Made by a program: the position numbers and the translations under genes
Notes under the pieces: model-generated
Told to the model about the DNA's origin: nothing
Database searches by the model: none
The model's input: the letters and a program-made list of their open reading frames with translations, nothing else
Shown: positions 19,649 through 27,999 of the stretch, one piece after another
Layout: every line of letters begins with the position of its first letter
Numbering within the stretch: the stretch's first letter is position 1
Assembly (NCBI GenBank): GCA_031291095.1
Contig: JARLJR010000070.1
Coordinates: 1-64,000 of the forward strand
Length of the DNA stretch: 64,000 bases
Reading direction: 5' to 3'
From: Legionella sp.
Lineage (GTDB): Bacteria; Pseudomonadota; Gammaproteobacteria; Legionellales; Legionellaceae

Positions 19649-19754
19649 TTGGCTAATTATATGGTGGGGATGAAGTCAACACATCGCTAAATTTTTAGCA
19701 ATTGAAAATAACTTTATTTCAGTGGGATACAAGATATTGGATTGCAACGCGTGG
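19645..19754 (+). pseudogene. Fossil of the miaE 3' end
   Basis: Sequence from ACGTTTGGCTAAT onward matches the last part of miaE (from 18518), including ATGGTGGGGATG and CGCTAAATTTTTAGC. It has small deletions totalling about 58 nt over the segment to copy B, and the stop codon TAG is changed to TGG (19752-19754). The reading frame is broken. Confidence 0.85.
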
Positions 19755-19774
19755 AGTACAAAACATACAGCATA

Positions 19775-19814
19775 CCGTCATTGCTTGGCCAAGCCCCGCA
19801 ATGACGGCTTTTTT
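19775..19814 (+). terminator. Duplicated intrinsic terminator
   Basis: CCGTCATTGC / GCAATGACGG with a 13-nt loop and CTTTTTT. It is the copy of the miaE terminator carried along by the duplication. It now sits downstream of copy B on the opposite strand and could act on either. Confidence 0.7.
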
Positions 19815-19820
19815 ATTTAT

Positions 19821-20807
19821 TTAAAAAGAACATGCCATAGTACTAGTTAGGGCTTGATTATCATCAAGCTCTTCACGATATTGTACTTCTGAAGCCCGAT
19901 TTAAAAACTCATTTAACCCATTATCTGGATCATTTTTTAGTTCATTAAATACTTCCGCAGTTAAAGGCTCATGTCCTTCTTTAGATCGAAATCCTTCCTG
20001 ATTATTTGGATCTATTTCATATCCACGTTCATTTAACCAGAGTGCAACTAAAGTTCTAAGACCGTGAGGAAGCTTTACTGAAGCCCGATTTAAAAACTCA
20101 TTTAATCCATTGTTTGGATCATTTTTTAGTTTATTAAACACATCCGCAGGTAAAGGCTGATGCCCTTCTTTAGTTCTAAATCCATCCATATTATCTGGAT
20201 CTCTCTCCAATCCACGTTCATTTAGCCACTGGGCAACTAAAGCTCCATGCTCTTGAGGACGCATCATCTCCCCACCAGCATGTAATTTTACCTCTAACTT
20301 ATTACCCTTCCCTATTTTAACGTCATGAACTAGCGTGGGTAAATCCACTCTTGGGTCACCGCGAAGCTTATTTAAAAGCGTATCTTTCATATCGATAACA
20401 CCATTTTTTAGAGCATGCTTTAACGGAACTAAATACGGGGCCGTTAACTCATTAACATCTTGATTCACTGCTGCAACAAATGCTGATAATACAGACGTCA
20501 AGGCCATCATGGATGACTTCCAGTCATGGATTGAACTTTGTTCAGAACCCATCACCGATTTAAGCTTATCTTCAAAAATAGCTTGCTTCGTAATAGAGGT
20601 TCCTTTTTTAGGATCATAGCGTTCAACGGCGTCTTTCATTATCTTGTCAATTTCATCTTTAATGGCAGCATCCCTGAGTTCATCTGCACGCTTTTTGGCT
20701 GCAAGAAAAGCGTTTTTAGCATTGTCTTCAGCTAAACGCCTAGCTCCATCGTTCATCGATTTTTTCTCTTGAGCTATTTCATCGTGTATTGATTTGTTTT
20801 CTGCCAT
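19821..20807 (-). CDS. Duplicated accessory gene, copy B, with an internal module repeat
   Basis: A 328-residue paralogue of the 18752-19543 product, about 90% identical by eye over the N-terminal 170 residues. It is 65 residues longer because the C-terminal module (WLNERG...DP.N..GFR.KEGH.PL...VFN.LKNDP.NGLNEFLNRAS) occurs twice. Its last residues (NQALTSTMACSF) differ from copy A because the frame shifts near the end and reads through the ancestral stop into former intergenic DNA. It lies 20 nt downstream of lpxH. Function unknown. Confidence 0.75.
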   Translation of the reverse strand: MAENKSIHDEIAQEKKSMNDGARRLAEDNAKNAFLAAKKRADELRDAAIKDEIDKIMKDAVERYDPKKGTSITKQAIFEDKLKSVMGSEQSSIHDWKSSMMALTSVLSAFVAAVNQDVNELTAPYLVPLKHALKNGVIDMKDTLLNKLRGDPRVDLPTLVHDVKIGKGNKLEVKLHAGGEMMRPQEHGALVAQWLNERGLERDPDNMDGFRTKEGHQPLPADVFNKLKNDPNNGLNEFLNRASVKLPHGLRTLVALWLNERGYEIDPNNQEGFRSKEGHEPLTAEVFNELKNDPDNGLNEFLNRASEVQYREELDDNQALTSTMACSF

Positions 20808-20827
20808 CTTTAACTCCTAAAAAAGAA

Positions 20828-21550
20828 TCACATATGGGTAAAATAAAGCCCTTTTGTGCCATCATAACACAATAAATTAGGAGAGTCATCCCAGTCACTA
20901 AGCACATAACGTATAAACTCTTCTTGTTCAACAGGATACATTGTCACACCAGGTTTATGAGTATGTCCATGAATAAGCTTAGTGACCCCATGCTCTTGCA
21001 TATGCCGAGTTACTGACTCAGTAACCACATCCATTTGCTCCATGGATTTGCTCACATTATTCTGACTACGAGTGCGTACCTGATTCACTAAGCGTTCACG
21101 GTATTTTGGCGATAAGCTTAGAAATAAAGCAGGGAAAATTTTATTGCGGGTAAGCAGTCTAAAGCGCTGATGCGCCGCATCTTTAGTGCAGTAACGGTCT
21201 CCATGCACTAGCATTATTTTTTCATTATCTAAATGAATAATCGTTGGTTCTTTTAAAACAGACCATCCTGCCAACTCGGCAAAACTTTTTCCTAGTAAAA
21301 AGTCTCGATTGCCATGCATATAAAACAAATTTATCCCTTGGCGTGTTAATGCATATAATTGTTCTGCAATGCCCCTACTCCAATCATTTAGAGTATCATC
21401 ACCGGCCCAGGCATGGAAAAAATCACCTAAAATATAAATATTTTTTACTGAGTGCTGTACGGCCCATTTAAGAAAAGATTCAAAATGAGCCTGAATGCCG
21501 TATTCTTCTGCATGTAAATGAAGATCAGAAATAAAAACAGCATCAATCAT
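20828..21550 (-). CDS. lpxH: UDP-2,3-diacylglucosamine diphosphatase LpxH
   Basis: Mn-dependent hydrolase producing lipid X in lipid A synthesis. The calcineurin-like metallophosphatase ligands are all present: SDLHL, GDFFHAW, HGNRDF, HGDRYC and HGHTHKP. The length of 240 residues matches E. coli LpxH. The start overlaps the minC stop (ATGA), so the two are likely coupled. Confidence 0.95.
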   Translation of the reverse strand: MIDAVFISDLHLHAEEYGIQAHFESFLKWAVQHSVKNIYILGDFFHAWAGDDTLNDWSRGIAEQLYALTRQGINLFYMHGNRDFLLGKSFAELAGWSVLKEPTIIHLDNEKIMLVHGDRYCTKDAAHQRFRLLTRNKIFPALFLSLSPKYRERLVNQVRTRSQNNVSKSMEQMDVVTESVTRHMQEHGVTKLIHGHTHKPGVTMYPVEQEEFIRYVLSDWDDSPNLLCYDGTKGLYFTHM

Positions 21551-22269
21551 AAAGGCTCGATGTGGATGTGGTCATCCAACAGATAGATTTGGCATGGGCC
21601 ATTATGTGGTTCAATTGCATCACTTAAACGATAAAATCCAGCAATTGATACCAACTCCGCTTCAAGGGATTGGCAAAAGATACGCGCCTCTTTATCACCA
21701 GATATCCCAGCTAAAGCTCTACCACGTAAAGCACCGTAAACATGAATTGAACCATCAGCTAATAATTCTGCACCATGACTTACAGAGGACGTCACGATTA
21801 AATCAGCACTTTTAGCCACAAATTGCTGCCCAGAACGCACCGGCGTTGTTAATAACTTAGTTTTTGCTGCTGCTTCAGGCTGATGTTGTTGAGCGGGTTC
21901 AATAGAACGCTCAATAATTGGCTTATCCTGGGTTGCCGAAGCATGCAGTACGGCTAACCCTTGGCATTGAGCCAATGTGTCATGAAAAGCACTTCCGCCC
22001 TGAATAGCAATAGGAATCATGCCATTAGTACGTGCGAGTTGAATTAAAGCATTCAAATCAAACTCTAACTGATGCACCGCTGCCAGATCAAAAACAACTG
22101 GAGTTTTATCAAAAAGCTTGGGGGCTCTTGTTACAGTTTCAACCAATTGCTGGGCAAAAACCTCACTATCAGTATTCAGCACTTGCAAAACAGTGAATGT
22201 GTAAAGTCGGCCTTTAAGCTTAAATGCTTGAGTTTGTGTTGTATTTTCACTCATGAGTATGATATCCAT
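21547..22269 (-). CDS. minC: Septum site-determining protein MinC
   Basis: Inhibitor of FtsZ ring assembly away from midcell. The N-terminal domain contains FKLKGRLYTFTVLQVL; the C-terminal beta-helix, which binds MinD, contains GAELLADGSIHVYGALRGRALAG. At 240 residues it is normal. The ATG five codons downstream (22254) is an alternative start. minD and minE are not adjacent on this side, where lpxH follows instead. Confidence 0.93.
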   Translation of the reverse strand: MDIILMSENTTQTQAFKLKGRLYTFTVLQVLNTDSEVFAQQLVETVTRAPKLFDKTPVVFDLAAVHQLEFDLNALIQLARTNGMIPIAIQGGSAFHDTLAQCQGLAVLHASATQDKPIIERSIEPAQQHQPEAAAKTKLLTTPVRSGQQFVAKSADLIVTSSVSHGAELLADGSIHVYGALRGRALAGISGDKEARIFCQSLEAELVSIAGFYRLSDAIEPHNGPCQIYLLDDHIHIEPL

Positions 22270-22325
22270 AACCTGATTTTTTGTTTATACTAACATGTGA
22301 AAAACAATAACAGAAGGATATTAAG

Positions 22326-23981
22326 GTGGATAAACGGTGGTTTGAACAATATCAGAATGGCGTTCCACATGAAATTGACCCCAGTCAATATTCGTCCCTT
22401 GTCGCTTTGTTCAAAGAATCATGCACTAATCATGCAGAAAAAGTAGCCTACTCCAATTTAGGGAGCGAGATTACTTTTGCTGAGTTAGAAGAACTAAGCC
22501 ACAGTTTTGCAGCCTACCTCCAACAACTTAAGTTGGAAAAAGGCGCACGCATCGGTATTATGATGCCCAACCTATTGCAGTATCCCGTTGCGCTGTTTGG
22601 TATTTTACTTGCGGGCTATGTTGTAGTTAATACGAATCCATTATATACAACTGATGAAGTCATTCATCAAATGAATGATGCAGGCGCCGAAGCCATTATT
22701 GTGCTTGCTAATTTTGCTAAAACAGTTCAAAACGCATTACCCTCGACCCCAACGATAAAACACGTTATCGTAACGCAAATCGGTGATTTATTCCCTCCAG
22801 TAAAACGCTTTATTGTTAATGCCGTTGTAAAATATGTCAAAAAAATGGTCCCTGCTTACACTATTCCACATGCTGTCGCATTTAACTATGCATTGCTTGA
22901 AGGAAAGCAATCAACCCTACACAAGGTCGAGTTGAATCACAACGACATCGCTTTTTTACAATATACTGGTGGCACAACTGGGGTAGCCAAAGGTGCAATT
23001 TTAACTCATGGAAATTTGGTTGCTAATCTGTTGCAAGCCTATGCATGGATATCCCCTGCATTACAGGAAGAGAAAGAAGTCATTGTCACCGCATTACCGC
23101 TGTATCATATCTTCTCGTTAACGGCGAATTGCCTGACCTTTATGAAAATGGGGGCAAAAAACATATTAATTACCAATCCTCGGGATATGAAGCACTTCAT
23201 TAAAGAAATTAAAAATTGCGGCTTCACTACCATTACTGGCGTTAATACCTTGTTTAATGGCTTATTAAATCATCCCCAATTTAAAGAAGTAGATTTCAGT
23301 AAATTAAGACTGTCCTTATCTGGCGGGATGGCCCTGCAAAAAAGTGTTGCTCTACGTTGGAAGGAAGTAACCAAGTCACCTATATTGGAAGCTTATGGAC
23401 TAACAGAAACAAGCCCTGCGGCAACTATTAATCCAATGACACTATCCAGTTATAACGGCAGCATTGGCTTACCGCTTCCATCAACAGATGTTTTGATACT
23501 GGATGATGATGAAAATGAGGTGCCTATTGGCTCAAGTGGAGAAATTTGTATTAAAGGCCCTCAGGTTACGCCTGGATATTGGAAACGCCCGGATGAAACA
23601 GCATTAGTATTTACCCGCTCAGGCTATTTAAAAACTGGGGATATTGGTCGGATGGATGAGGAAGGCTTTATCTATCTGGTTGATAGGAAAAAAGACATGC
23701 TCCTGGTTTCTGGATTCAATGTGTATCCCAATGAAGTAGAGCAAGTAATTAGCATGAACCCTGGAGTACTGGAAGTCGGCGTGGTTGGCGTGCCCGATGC
23801 AGAATCAGGTGAGCGTGTTAAAGCCTGTATCGTAAGAAAGGATCCTAACTTAACTGCAGAAGCGGTGATTGCGTATTGTCGTGAGCATTTAACTGCGTAC
23901 AAGGTTCCTAAAATCGTGGAATTCTTTGATGAGCTTCCAAAAACAAATGTAGGTAAAATTTTGCGTCGTGCGTTGAAATAG
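22326..23981 (+). CDS. fadD: Long-chain fatty acid-CoA ligase FadD
   Basis: Activates fatty acids to acyl-CoA for beta-oxidation. The adenylate-forming motifs are YTGGTTGVAKGA (P-loop), AYGLTETSP, KTGDIGRMDEEG and the C-terminal catalytic Lys in TNVGKILRR. The 551-residue length is close to E. coli FadD. It starts at GTG with AGAAGGA 7 nt upstream. It is divergent from minC and followed by a strong inverted repeat. Confidence 0.95.
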   Translation: MDKRWFEQYQNGVPHEIDPSQYSSLVALFKESCTNHAEKVAYSNLGSEITFAELEELSHSFAAYLQQLKLEKGARIGIMMPNLLQYPVALFGILLAGYVVVNTNPLYTTDEVIHQMNDAGAEAIIVLANFAKTVQNALPSTPTIKHVIVTQIGDLFPPVKRFIVNAVVKYVKKMVPAYTIPHAVAFNYALLEGKQSTLHKVELNHNDIAFLQYTGGTTGVAKGAILTHGNLVANLLQAYAWISPALQEEKEVIVTALPLYHIFSLTANCLTFMKMGAKNILITNPRDMKHFIKEIKNCGFTTITGVNTLFNGLLNHPQFKEVDFSKLRLSLSGGMALQKSVALRWKEVTKSPILEAYGLTETSPAATINPMTLSSYNGSIGLPLPSTDVLILDDDENEVPIGSSGEICIKGPQVTPGYWKRPDETALVFTRSGYLKTGDIGRMDEEGFIYLVDRKKDMLLVSGFNVYPNEVEQVISMNPGVLEVGVVGVPDAESGERVKACIVRKDPNLTAEAVIAYCREHLTAYKVPKIVEFFDELPKTNVGKILRRALK

Positions 23982-23990
23982 CACGATTTA

Positions 23991-24025
23991 CCCCGTCATC
24001 CCGCGCGCAGCGAGGGATGACGGGG
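23991..24025. repeat. 12-bp inverted repeat CCCCGTCATCCC...GGGATGACGGGG
   Basis: A perfect stem with an 11-nt loop (GCGCGCAGCGA) between the convergent fadD and NUDIX genes. CGTCATCCC...GGGATGACG hairpins are a dispersed class (a relative lies at 38526-38614). It could stop transcripts from both sides although it lacks a T run. Confidence 0.7.
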
Positions 24026-24038
24026 CGTTTAGGTTCAC

Positions 24039-24554
24039 TCAAGAAGCAGGATCAATAATTAACTGCTTCATAATCTTCGCCGTAGCGCCCCAAACCCAAT
24101 CATCATTATAAACAAACTCACAACTTTTAAAACGAAAGCGCCCTCGCTCAACGACTATATCTTTATAATTTTTTGCTGATTGCACTAAAGGCATAGGAAT
24201 CATAATCACTCGAGCTACTTCGTCAGGATTTATCTGATAAGGATTAACTGATTCAATTTGAGCAAACCAAGGCTGGATAATTTTACCTAATAAGGTGGGC
24301 TGAGGATCTAGCGCTCTTATTAAAGTAACCCGATCGCCAGCAATTCCCAGCTCTTCATACAACTCTCTTAACCCAGTATTATATAAATCTTGATCTCCAT
24401 CTTCCCAAGTGCCACCAGGAAAACAGACTTCCCCTGGATGAGCACGAAGATTTTCTCTGCGTTTTGTTAAAATGAGTGAGTCTGAAGCGCGCTCATACAA
24501 AACCATAACCGCCGCAGGCGTTGGGGAACGATCCTTGAATTCACTTAAGTCCAT
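24039..24554 (-). CDS. CoA pyrophosphatase, NUDIX family (NudL type)
   Basis: A 171-residue NUDIX hydrolase. The CoA-type signature is complete: LTKRRENLRAHPGEVCFPGG, followed by the Nudix box ending LRELYEELGI, with Asp rather than Glu at the first acidic position as in E. coli NudL. Predicted to cleave CoA and acyl-CoA to phosphopantetheine and 3',5'-ADP. It overlaps pabB by 14 nt. Confidence 0.88.
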   Translation of the reverse strand: MDLSEFKDRSPTPAAVMVLYERASDSLILTKRRENLRAHPGEVCFPGGTWEDGDQDLYNTGLRELYEELGIAGDRVTLIRALDPQPTLLGKIIQPWFAQIESVNPYQINPDEVARVIMIPMPLVQSAKNYKDIVVERGRFRFKSCEFVYNDDWVWGATAKIMKQLIIDPAS

Positions 24555-25878
24555 TAATTATCGCCGCAATTTTAATAAAACATTCACGATATTCGTCTTC
24601 ACAGTTGGAGTCAATAACTATTCCGCCACCCGCCGCTAGGTGTAATAAATTATTTTTAGCAGTCACTGTTCTTATCGCAATATTCGTATCAAAATAACCA
24701 TGTCGGGAAAAATAACCAATAGATCCACAATAAACCCCTCGTGCATAAGGCTCTTCTTGACTAATAATATGCATGGATTCAATTTTGGGGGCGCCAGTAA
24801 TTGAACCTCCGGGGAAACAGGATAAAAAAGCGTCTAGAGGATGAATTGCCTCTAAGCATTGGGCTTCAATAGTACTCACTAAATGATGTACAGAATTATA
24901 ACTTTCAATGGCACATAAAGAAGTGACACACACAGAGCCAGGCTTGGCTATTTTGCCCAGATCATTACGTAACAAATCAACAATCATTACATTTTCAGCT
25001 TTGTTTTTCTCGCTTGCTTCCAACTCATTTATTAAACGTTGATCTTCGACTGGATCCGCTGAGCGGCCTATGGTTCCTTTAATTGGGGATGTAAGTAGTT
25101 TACCTTTGTCGTAAAGAAGAAAACGCTCAGGGGAGAAACTTAAAATATCAGCATCCTGGAGTCGTAAAAAGGCAGAAAATGGGACTGGGTTTTTACGACT
25201 TATTTTTTGATAAAAGGCCCAGCTGTCACCTTCATATCCGGCATGAAATGGCTGAGTTAAATTGGTTTGATAACATCTACCTTTTATTAAAGAATGATGA
25301 ATCGAGTTAAATGCCTCTTGGTATTCATCTTGAGAAATTAAGGGACTAAAATCACTGGTTAACACCGCCTCGCTTGGTTCATCCTGCATGCCATTCCATA
25401 AAGTTAACACTTCATCAAGAATAGCCGCGGTTGAAGGTTGAGTATTCGCTGCAAATAAAGTTACTTTCTTGAGCTGATGGTCAACAATAATAGCCCAATC
25501 ATACAATCCTAAATCCAATAAAGGCATTGTCTCCAAGCTGGGCTGCGAAGAGGATTCAATACCAACCAATTGCGCGCCTAAATCATAGGAAATATAACCT
25601 ATTGCCCCACCTTGAAAAGGAAGATCCACCACAGAGGCTTGTACAGTTAAAACCTCTCGTAATGAGGATAATACTGCTGACACACTGTGCGTTTGATGGT
25701 CAATCCTAAGCCGATCATAGGGATAGGCACTCACTAGATCATAACGTGCTTGAGAACGGTCCGTACTTTCCAAAAGCACAAATCCTGGTAAATGGCGTAA
25801 TTTCTGATAGTACTCTTGCATTAAAGGGAAATAATCGAGCGTCAAGAGCACTGATTGTTTTATAATATTTCTCGTCAT
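24541..25878 (-). CDS. pabB: Aminodeoxychorismate synthase component I PabB
   Basis: Converts chorismate and ammonia to 4-amino-4-deoxychorismate on the way to folate. The chorismate-binding core has SPERFL, then PIKGT, whose Lys distinguishes PabB from anthranilate synthase (PIAGT), followed by ENVMIVDLLRNDLG and FPGGSITGAPK. At 445 residues it lacks any fused glutaminase or lyase domain. Its partners pabA and pabC are not in this window. Confidence 0.92.
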   Translation of the reverse strand: MTRNIIKQSVLLTLDYFPLMQEYYQKLRHLPGFVLLESTDRSQARYDLVSAYPYDRLRIDHQTHSVSAVLSSLREVLTVQASVVDLPFQGGAIGYISYDLGAQLVGIESSSQPSLETMPLLDLGLYDWAIIVDHQLKKVTLFAANTQPSTAAILDEVLTLWNGMQDEPSEAVLTSDFSPLISQDEYQEAFNSIHHSLIKGRCYQTNLTQPFHAGYEGDSWAFYQKISRKNPVPFSAFLRLQDADILSFSPERFLLYDKGKLLTSPIKGTIGRSADPVEDQRLINELEASEKNKAENVMIVDLLRNDLGKIAKPGSVCVTSLCAIESYNSVHHLVSTIEAQCLEAIHPLDAFLSCFPGGSITGAPKIESMHIISQEEPYARGVYCGSIGYFSRHGYFDTNIAIRTVTAKNNLLHLAAGGGIVIDSNCEDEYRECFIKIAAIINGLK

Positions 25879-25956
25879 TTGCTACAAATAATTAACTGGT
25901 TTTTAAATTAATTTGTGAGTATGCTATGCAAACGCTTTGTTGACAAGGAGCCATGT

Positions 25957-27030
25957 ATGGCAACAGTTGCTCAATTTGATATTACATATACTCAATTTCT
26001 AGATGAACAAGGCAAATTAGCAGGACAACTCCCTGCCTTTGCCAGTAACTCTGAAGCACTTAAAGAACTCTATCGAGTCATGGTGCTTACTCGAACTTTT
26101 GATAAGAAAGCAATTGCATTACAAAGAACAGGTAAAATGGGGACCTATGCCCCAATTAATGGCCAGGAAGCGATTTCTACCGCTATAGGCCATGCGATGA
26201 AGCCTGAGGATGTATTTGTTCCTTATTATCGCGATTATGCAGCGCAAATTCAGCGTGGCGTAAAGATGTCAGAAATTCTAACCTATTGGGGTGGCGATGA
26301 GCGCGGCAGTGATTTTGCCTGCAAATCTCAAGACCTGCCTATCTGTGTGCCTATTGCCTCTCAATGCTTACATGCAACAGGGGTTGCCTTTGCCTTCCAA
26401 TACCGAAATGAGCCGAGAGTAGCTGTAGCTTGTATTGGTGAAGGCGGAACGTCGGAAGGTGATTTCTATGAAGCCATTAACGTAGCAGGTACTTGGAAAT
26501 TACCCGTAGTTTTTGTAGTAAACAATAACCAATGGGCTATTTCAGTCCCCAGAGGCAAACAAACAGGAACAGAAACCATTGCTCAAAAAGCCATAGCAGC
26601 CGGGTTTTCCGGAGTGCAAATAGATGGTAACGACATTTTGGCAACCCGCCAAATAATTGGTGATGCTATTGAAAAAGCCCGTCGTGGTGAAGGCCCTACT
26701 CTGATTGAAGCCATGTCTTATCGTTTATCCGATCATACCACTGCAGATGATGCGACTCGCTATCAGCCCTCTGCAGAAGTAGAACAAGCAAAACCCAAAG
26801 AGCCGATTGCTCGCTTCAAAGAATACCTATTGCAGAACAACCTATGGAGTGCTGGGGAAGAAGAACAATTAGTGATGCACTGTGCTGCTGAAGTTGAAAA
26901 AGCAGTGGATGAATACCTTAGCAGAACACCACAACCAATCAGCAGTATCTTCGATTATCATTTTGCGGAACTTCCTGAATATTTAGTGGAACAACGTGCA
27001 ATCGCTATGGAGGAAGCATCTAATGCCTGA
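25957..27030 (+). CDS. pdhA: 2-oxoacid (pyruvate) dehydrogenase E1 component, alpha subunit
   Basis: Thiamine-diphosphate enzyme that decarboxylates the 2-oxo acid and acylates lipoyl-E2. The TPP motif GEGGTSEGDFYEAINVAG...NNNQWAIS is clear. The heterotetrameric alpha/beta E1 layout is the Gram-positive/mitochondrial PDH and branched-chain type, not the E. coli AceE homodimer. The start at 25957 is chosen because AAGGAG lies 6 nt before it; the GTG 14 codons upstream lacks such a site. It gives 357 residues. Pyruvate versus branched-chain substrate cannot be settled by eye. Confidence 0.9.
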   Translation: MATVAQFDITYTQFLDEQGKLAGQLPAFASNSEALKELYRVMVLTRTFDKKAIALQRTGKMGTYAPINGQEAISTAIGHAMKPEDVFVPYYRDYAAQIQRGVKMSEILTYWGGDERGSDFACKSQDLPICVPIASQCLHATGVAFAFQYRNEPRVAVACIGEGGTSEGDFYEAINVAGTWKLPVVFVVNNNQWAISVPRGKQTGTETIAQKAIAAGFSGVQIDGNDILATRQIIGDAIEKARRGEGPTLIEAMSYRLSDHTTADDATRYQPSAEVEQAKPKEPIARFKEYLLQNNLWSAGEEEQLVMHCAAEVEKAVDEYLSRTPQPISSIFDYHFAELPEYLVEQRAIAMEEASNA

Positions 27031-27997
27031 TATTACTTTAATTGAAGCTGTTACTCAGGCCCTAGCTTATGAGTTAGATCATGATGATAATGTTGTTGTT
27101 TTTGGAGAGGACGTAGGCAAAAACGGAGGCGTTTTCCGTGCCACGGCAGGCTTGCAAGAACGGTTTGGTGAAAAACGAGTATTTGACTCGCCACTTGCTG
27201 AATCCATGATCGCAGGATTAGCCATTGGTATGTCGCTACAAGGTTTAAAACCTGTAGCTGAGTTCCAATTTATGGGATTTATTTATCCCGCAATGAACCA
27301 GATTATTTCTCACGCCGCACGCATGCGTAACCGTACTCGTGGACGTTTGAGTTGCCCCTTGGTGTTTCGTGCACCATTTGGTGGTGGAATTAGAGCGCCA
27401 GAGCATCATTCAGAAAGCACAGAAGCATTATTTGCTCATATTCCAGGCTTGCAAGTAGTAATTCCTTCATCACCGAAAAGAGCCTACGGCTTATTGCTCG
27501 CAGCCATGCGTAATCCTGATCCCGTTATATTCCTAGAGCCTAAACGTATCTACCGTTTAGTAAAACAACCGGTTGAAGATAATGGAGAAGCATTACCAAT
27601 TGGCAAGTGCTTTACCTTAAAACATGGTGATGATGTTACGTTGGTTACTTGGGGGGCTAGCTTGCATGAGACCCAGCAAGCAGTGAAGCAGCTTGAAGAC
27701 GAGGGTATTTCATGTGAGCTCATTGATGTTGCAACAATAAAACCACTAGACATCGAAACGATTCTTGCTTCTGTGGAAAAAACCGGGCGTTGCGTTATTG
27801 TTCATGAAGGGGCAAAAACTTGCGGTGTTGGCGCAGAAATTTCAGCGCTTATTATGGAAAACTTAATGGCAGACCTCATGGCTCCAGTTCAGCGCGTTAC
27901 TGGTTATGATACTGTCATGCCCTATTTCCAATTAGAAAAACAATACATCCCAAGTGTTGCACGTATTAAAAACAGTGTTATGAGCATAATGGAGTAA
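27023..27997 (+). CDS. pdhB: 2-oxoacid (pyruvate) dehydrogenase E1 component, beta subunit
   Basis: Partner of the preceding E1 alpha chain; forms the TPP pyrimidine-binding half. ALAYELDHDDNVVVFGEDVG, FDSPLAESMIAGLAIG and the C-terminal transketolase domain (VTWGASLHETQ, DVATIKPLD) are typical. The start MPDITLIEA (27023) has GGAGG about 9 nt upstream and overlaps the alpha stop by 8 nt, so it is translationally coupled. The length is 324 residues. Confidence 0.93.
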   Translation: MPDITLIEAVTQALAYELDHDDNVVVFGEDVGKNGGVFRATAGLQERFGEKRVFDSPLAESMIAGLAIGMSLQGLKPVAEFQFMGFIYPAMNQIISHAARMRNRTRGRLSCPLVFRAPFGGGIRAPEHHSESTEALFAHIPGLQVVIPSSPKRAYGLLLAAMRNPDPVIFLEPKRIYRLVKQPVEDNGEALPIGKCFTLKHGDDVTLVTWGASLHETQQAVKQLEDEGISCELIDVATIKPLDIETILASVEKTGRCVIVHEGAKTCGVGAEISALIMENLMADLMAPVQRVTGYDTVMPYFQLEKQYIPSVARIKNSVMSIME

Positions 27998-27999
27998 TA

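Noticed and set aside
18752-20807. Tandem repeats of the duplicated genes read as a CRISPR or transposon
   Set aside because: There are only two units, with unequal length, no spacers, no transposase and no terminal inverted repeats; a simple tandem duplication explains them.
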